DNA of 43,283 nt from Fragilaria crotonensis. Taxonomy: Eukaryota; Bacillariophyta; Fragilariophyceae; Fragilariales; Fragilariaceae. A program made the translations under genes and the position numbers. The stretch is taken from assembly GCA_022925895.1 (NCBI GenBank), contig JAKSYS010000536.1, positions 1 through 43,283 on the forward strand. The letters are read 5' to 3'. Shown one piece after another: positions 43,189 to 43,283 of this stretch (positions within the stretch are counted from its first letter, which is position 1; every line of letters starts with the position of its first letter). The notes beneath the pieces were generated by a model. That model was not told the DNA's origin and did not search any database. It saw only the letters and a list, made by a program, of their open reading frames with translations.

Positions 43189-43283
43189 GGTGGATGGCTG
43201 ACAATCTTCGTGTAGTTGCGATAAAAAACGGACAGACAGACAGAACGTTGATTAAAAAACTCTTAAGTAAAATTGTGTTTGTA
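43189..43283. other. Upstream of retrotransposon ORF1, window end
   Basis: Probable 5' untranslated part of the minus-strand element, with an ACAGACAGACAG micro-repeat at about 43228-43242. It is too short to say more. Confidence 0.3.

Noticed and set aside
1-43283. tRNA, rRNA or CRISPR-type features
   Set aside because: No B-box-like GGTTCGAATCC with matching acceptor stem, no rRNA core sequence and no regularly spaced direct repeats with unique spacers were seen on either strand.

Overview
The window looks like nuclear DNA of a diatom, most likely a raphid pennate. This rests on three things seen together: short GT-AG introns with CTAAC-type branch sites, a signal peptide plus plastid motif with Phe at +1 (ANA|FSS) on the DUF218-like protein, and secreted or anchored LRR and P/N/D/A-repeat proteins of a kind I associate with diatoms. 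The species cannot be named from the sequence alone.

Layout. At 0-5.4 kb are the 5' end of an unknown gene, a Rab5-interacting (RAB5IF/OPTI-like) ER membrane protein and a divergent importin-beta (importin-4/Kap123-like) gene with two introns. At 6.6-10.3 kb is a very long secreted low-complexity protein made of PNDAP-type repeats followed by about 15 units of a 31-residue Lys/Ser/Pro repeat, a candidate cell-wall or extracellular matrix protein. At 10.9-12.3 kb is an AGFG/AGD14-like ArfGAP. At 13.2-14.8 kb is a probably plastid-targeted DUF218-like protein, divergent from a 1,086-residue AAA/STAND-type ATPase (15.4-18.8 kb). At 19.4-21.1 kb is ALG11, the mannosyltransferase of N-glycan precursor assembly.

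From 21.3 kb on, mobile DNA dominates. A strikingly GC-rich non-LTR retrotransposon (21.27-25.44 kb, minus strand) sits between two (GT)n tracts. It combines an N-terminal CXC-type cysteine cluster, a reverse transcriptase and a C-terminal CCHC plus restriction-like endonuclease. A Pro/Thr-stalked LRR protein and a multi-pass membrane protein follow. The AT-rich 29-34 kb segment holds two convergent genes of no recognised family (a Zn-finger-like protein and a basic/acidic disordered protein) that look like an unclassified mobile or selfish module. The last 9 kb is a second retrotransposon of a different type (ORF1, then EEP endonuclease, RT, RNase-H-like and Zn-binding regions), ending in two PCNA-binding (PIP-box) motifs.

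Almost every conserved gene is broken by one to several 1-2 base indels, often in homopolymers, although the protein signal continues smoothly in the next frame. I read most of these as assembly or read errors, so gene spans below join the frames. In the retroelements real decay is equally possible.
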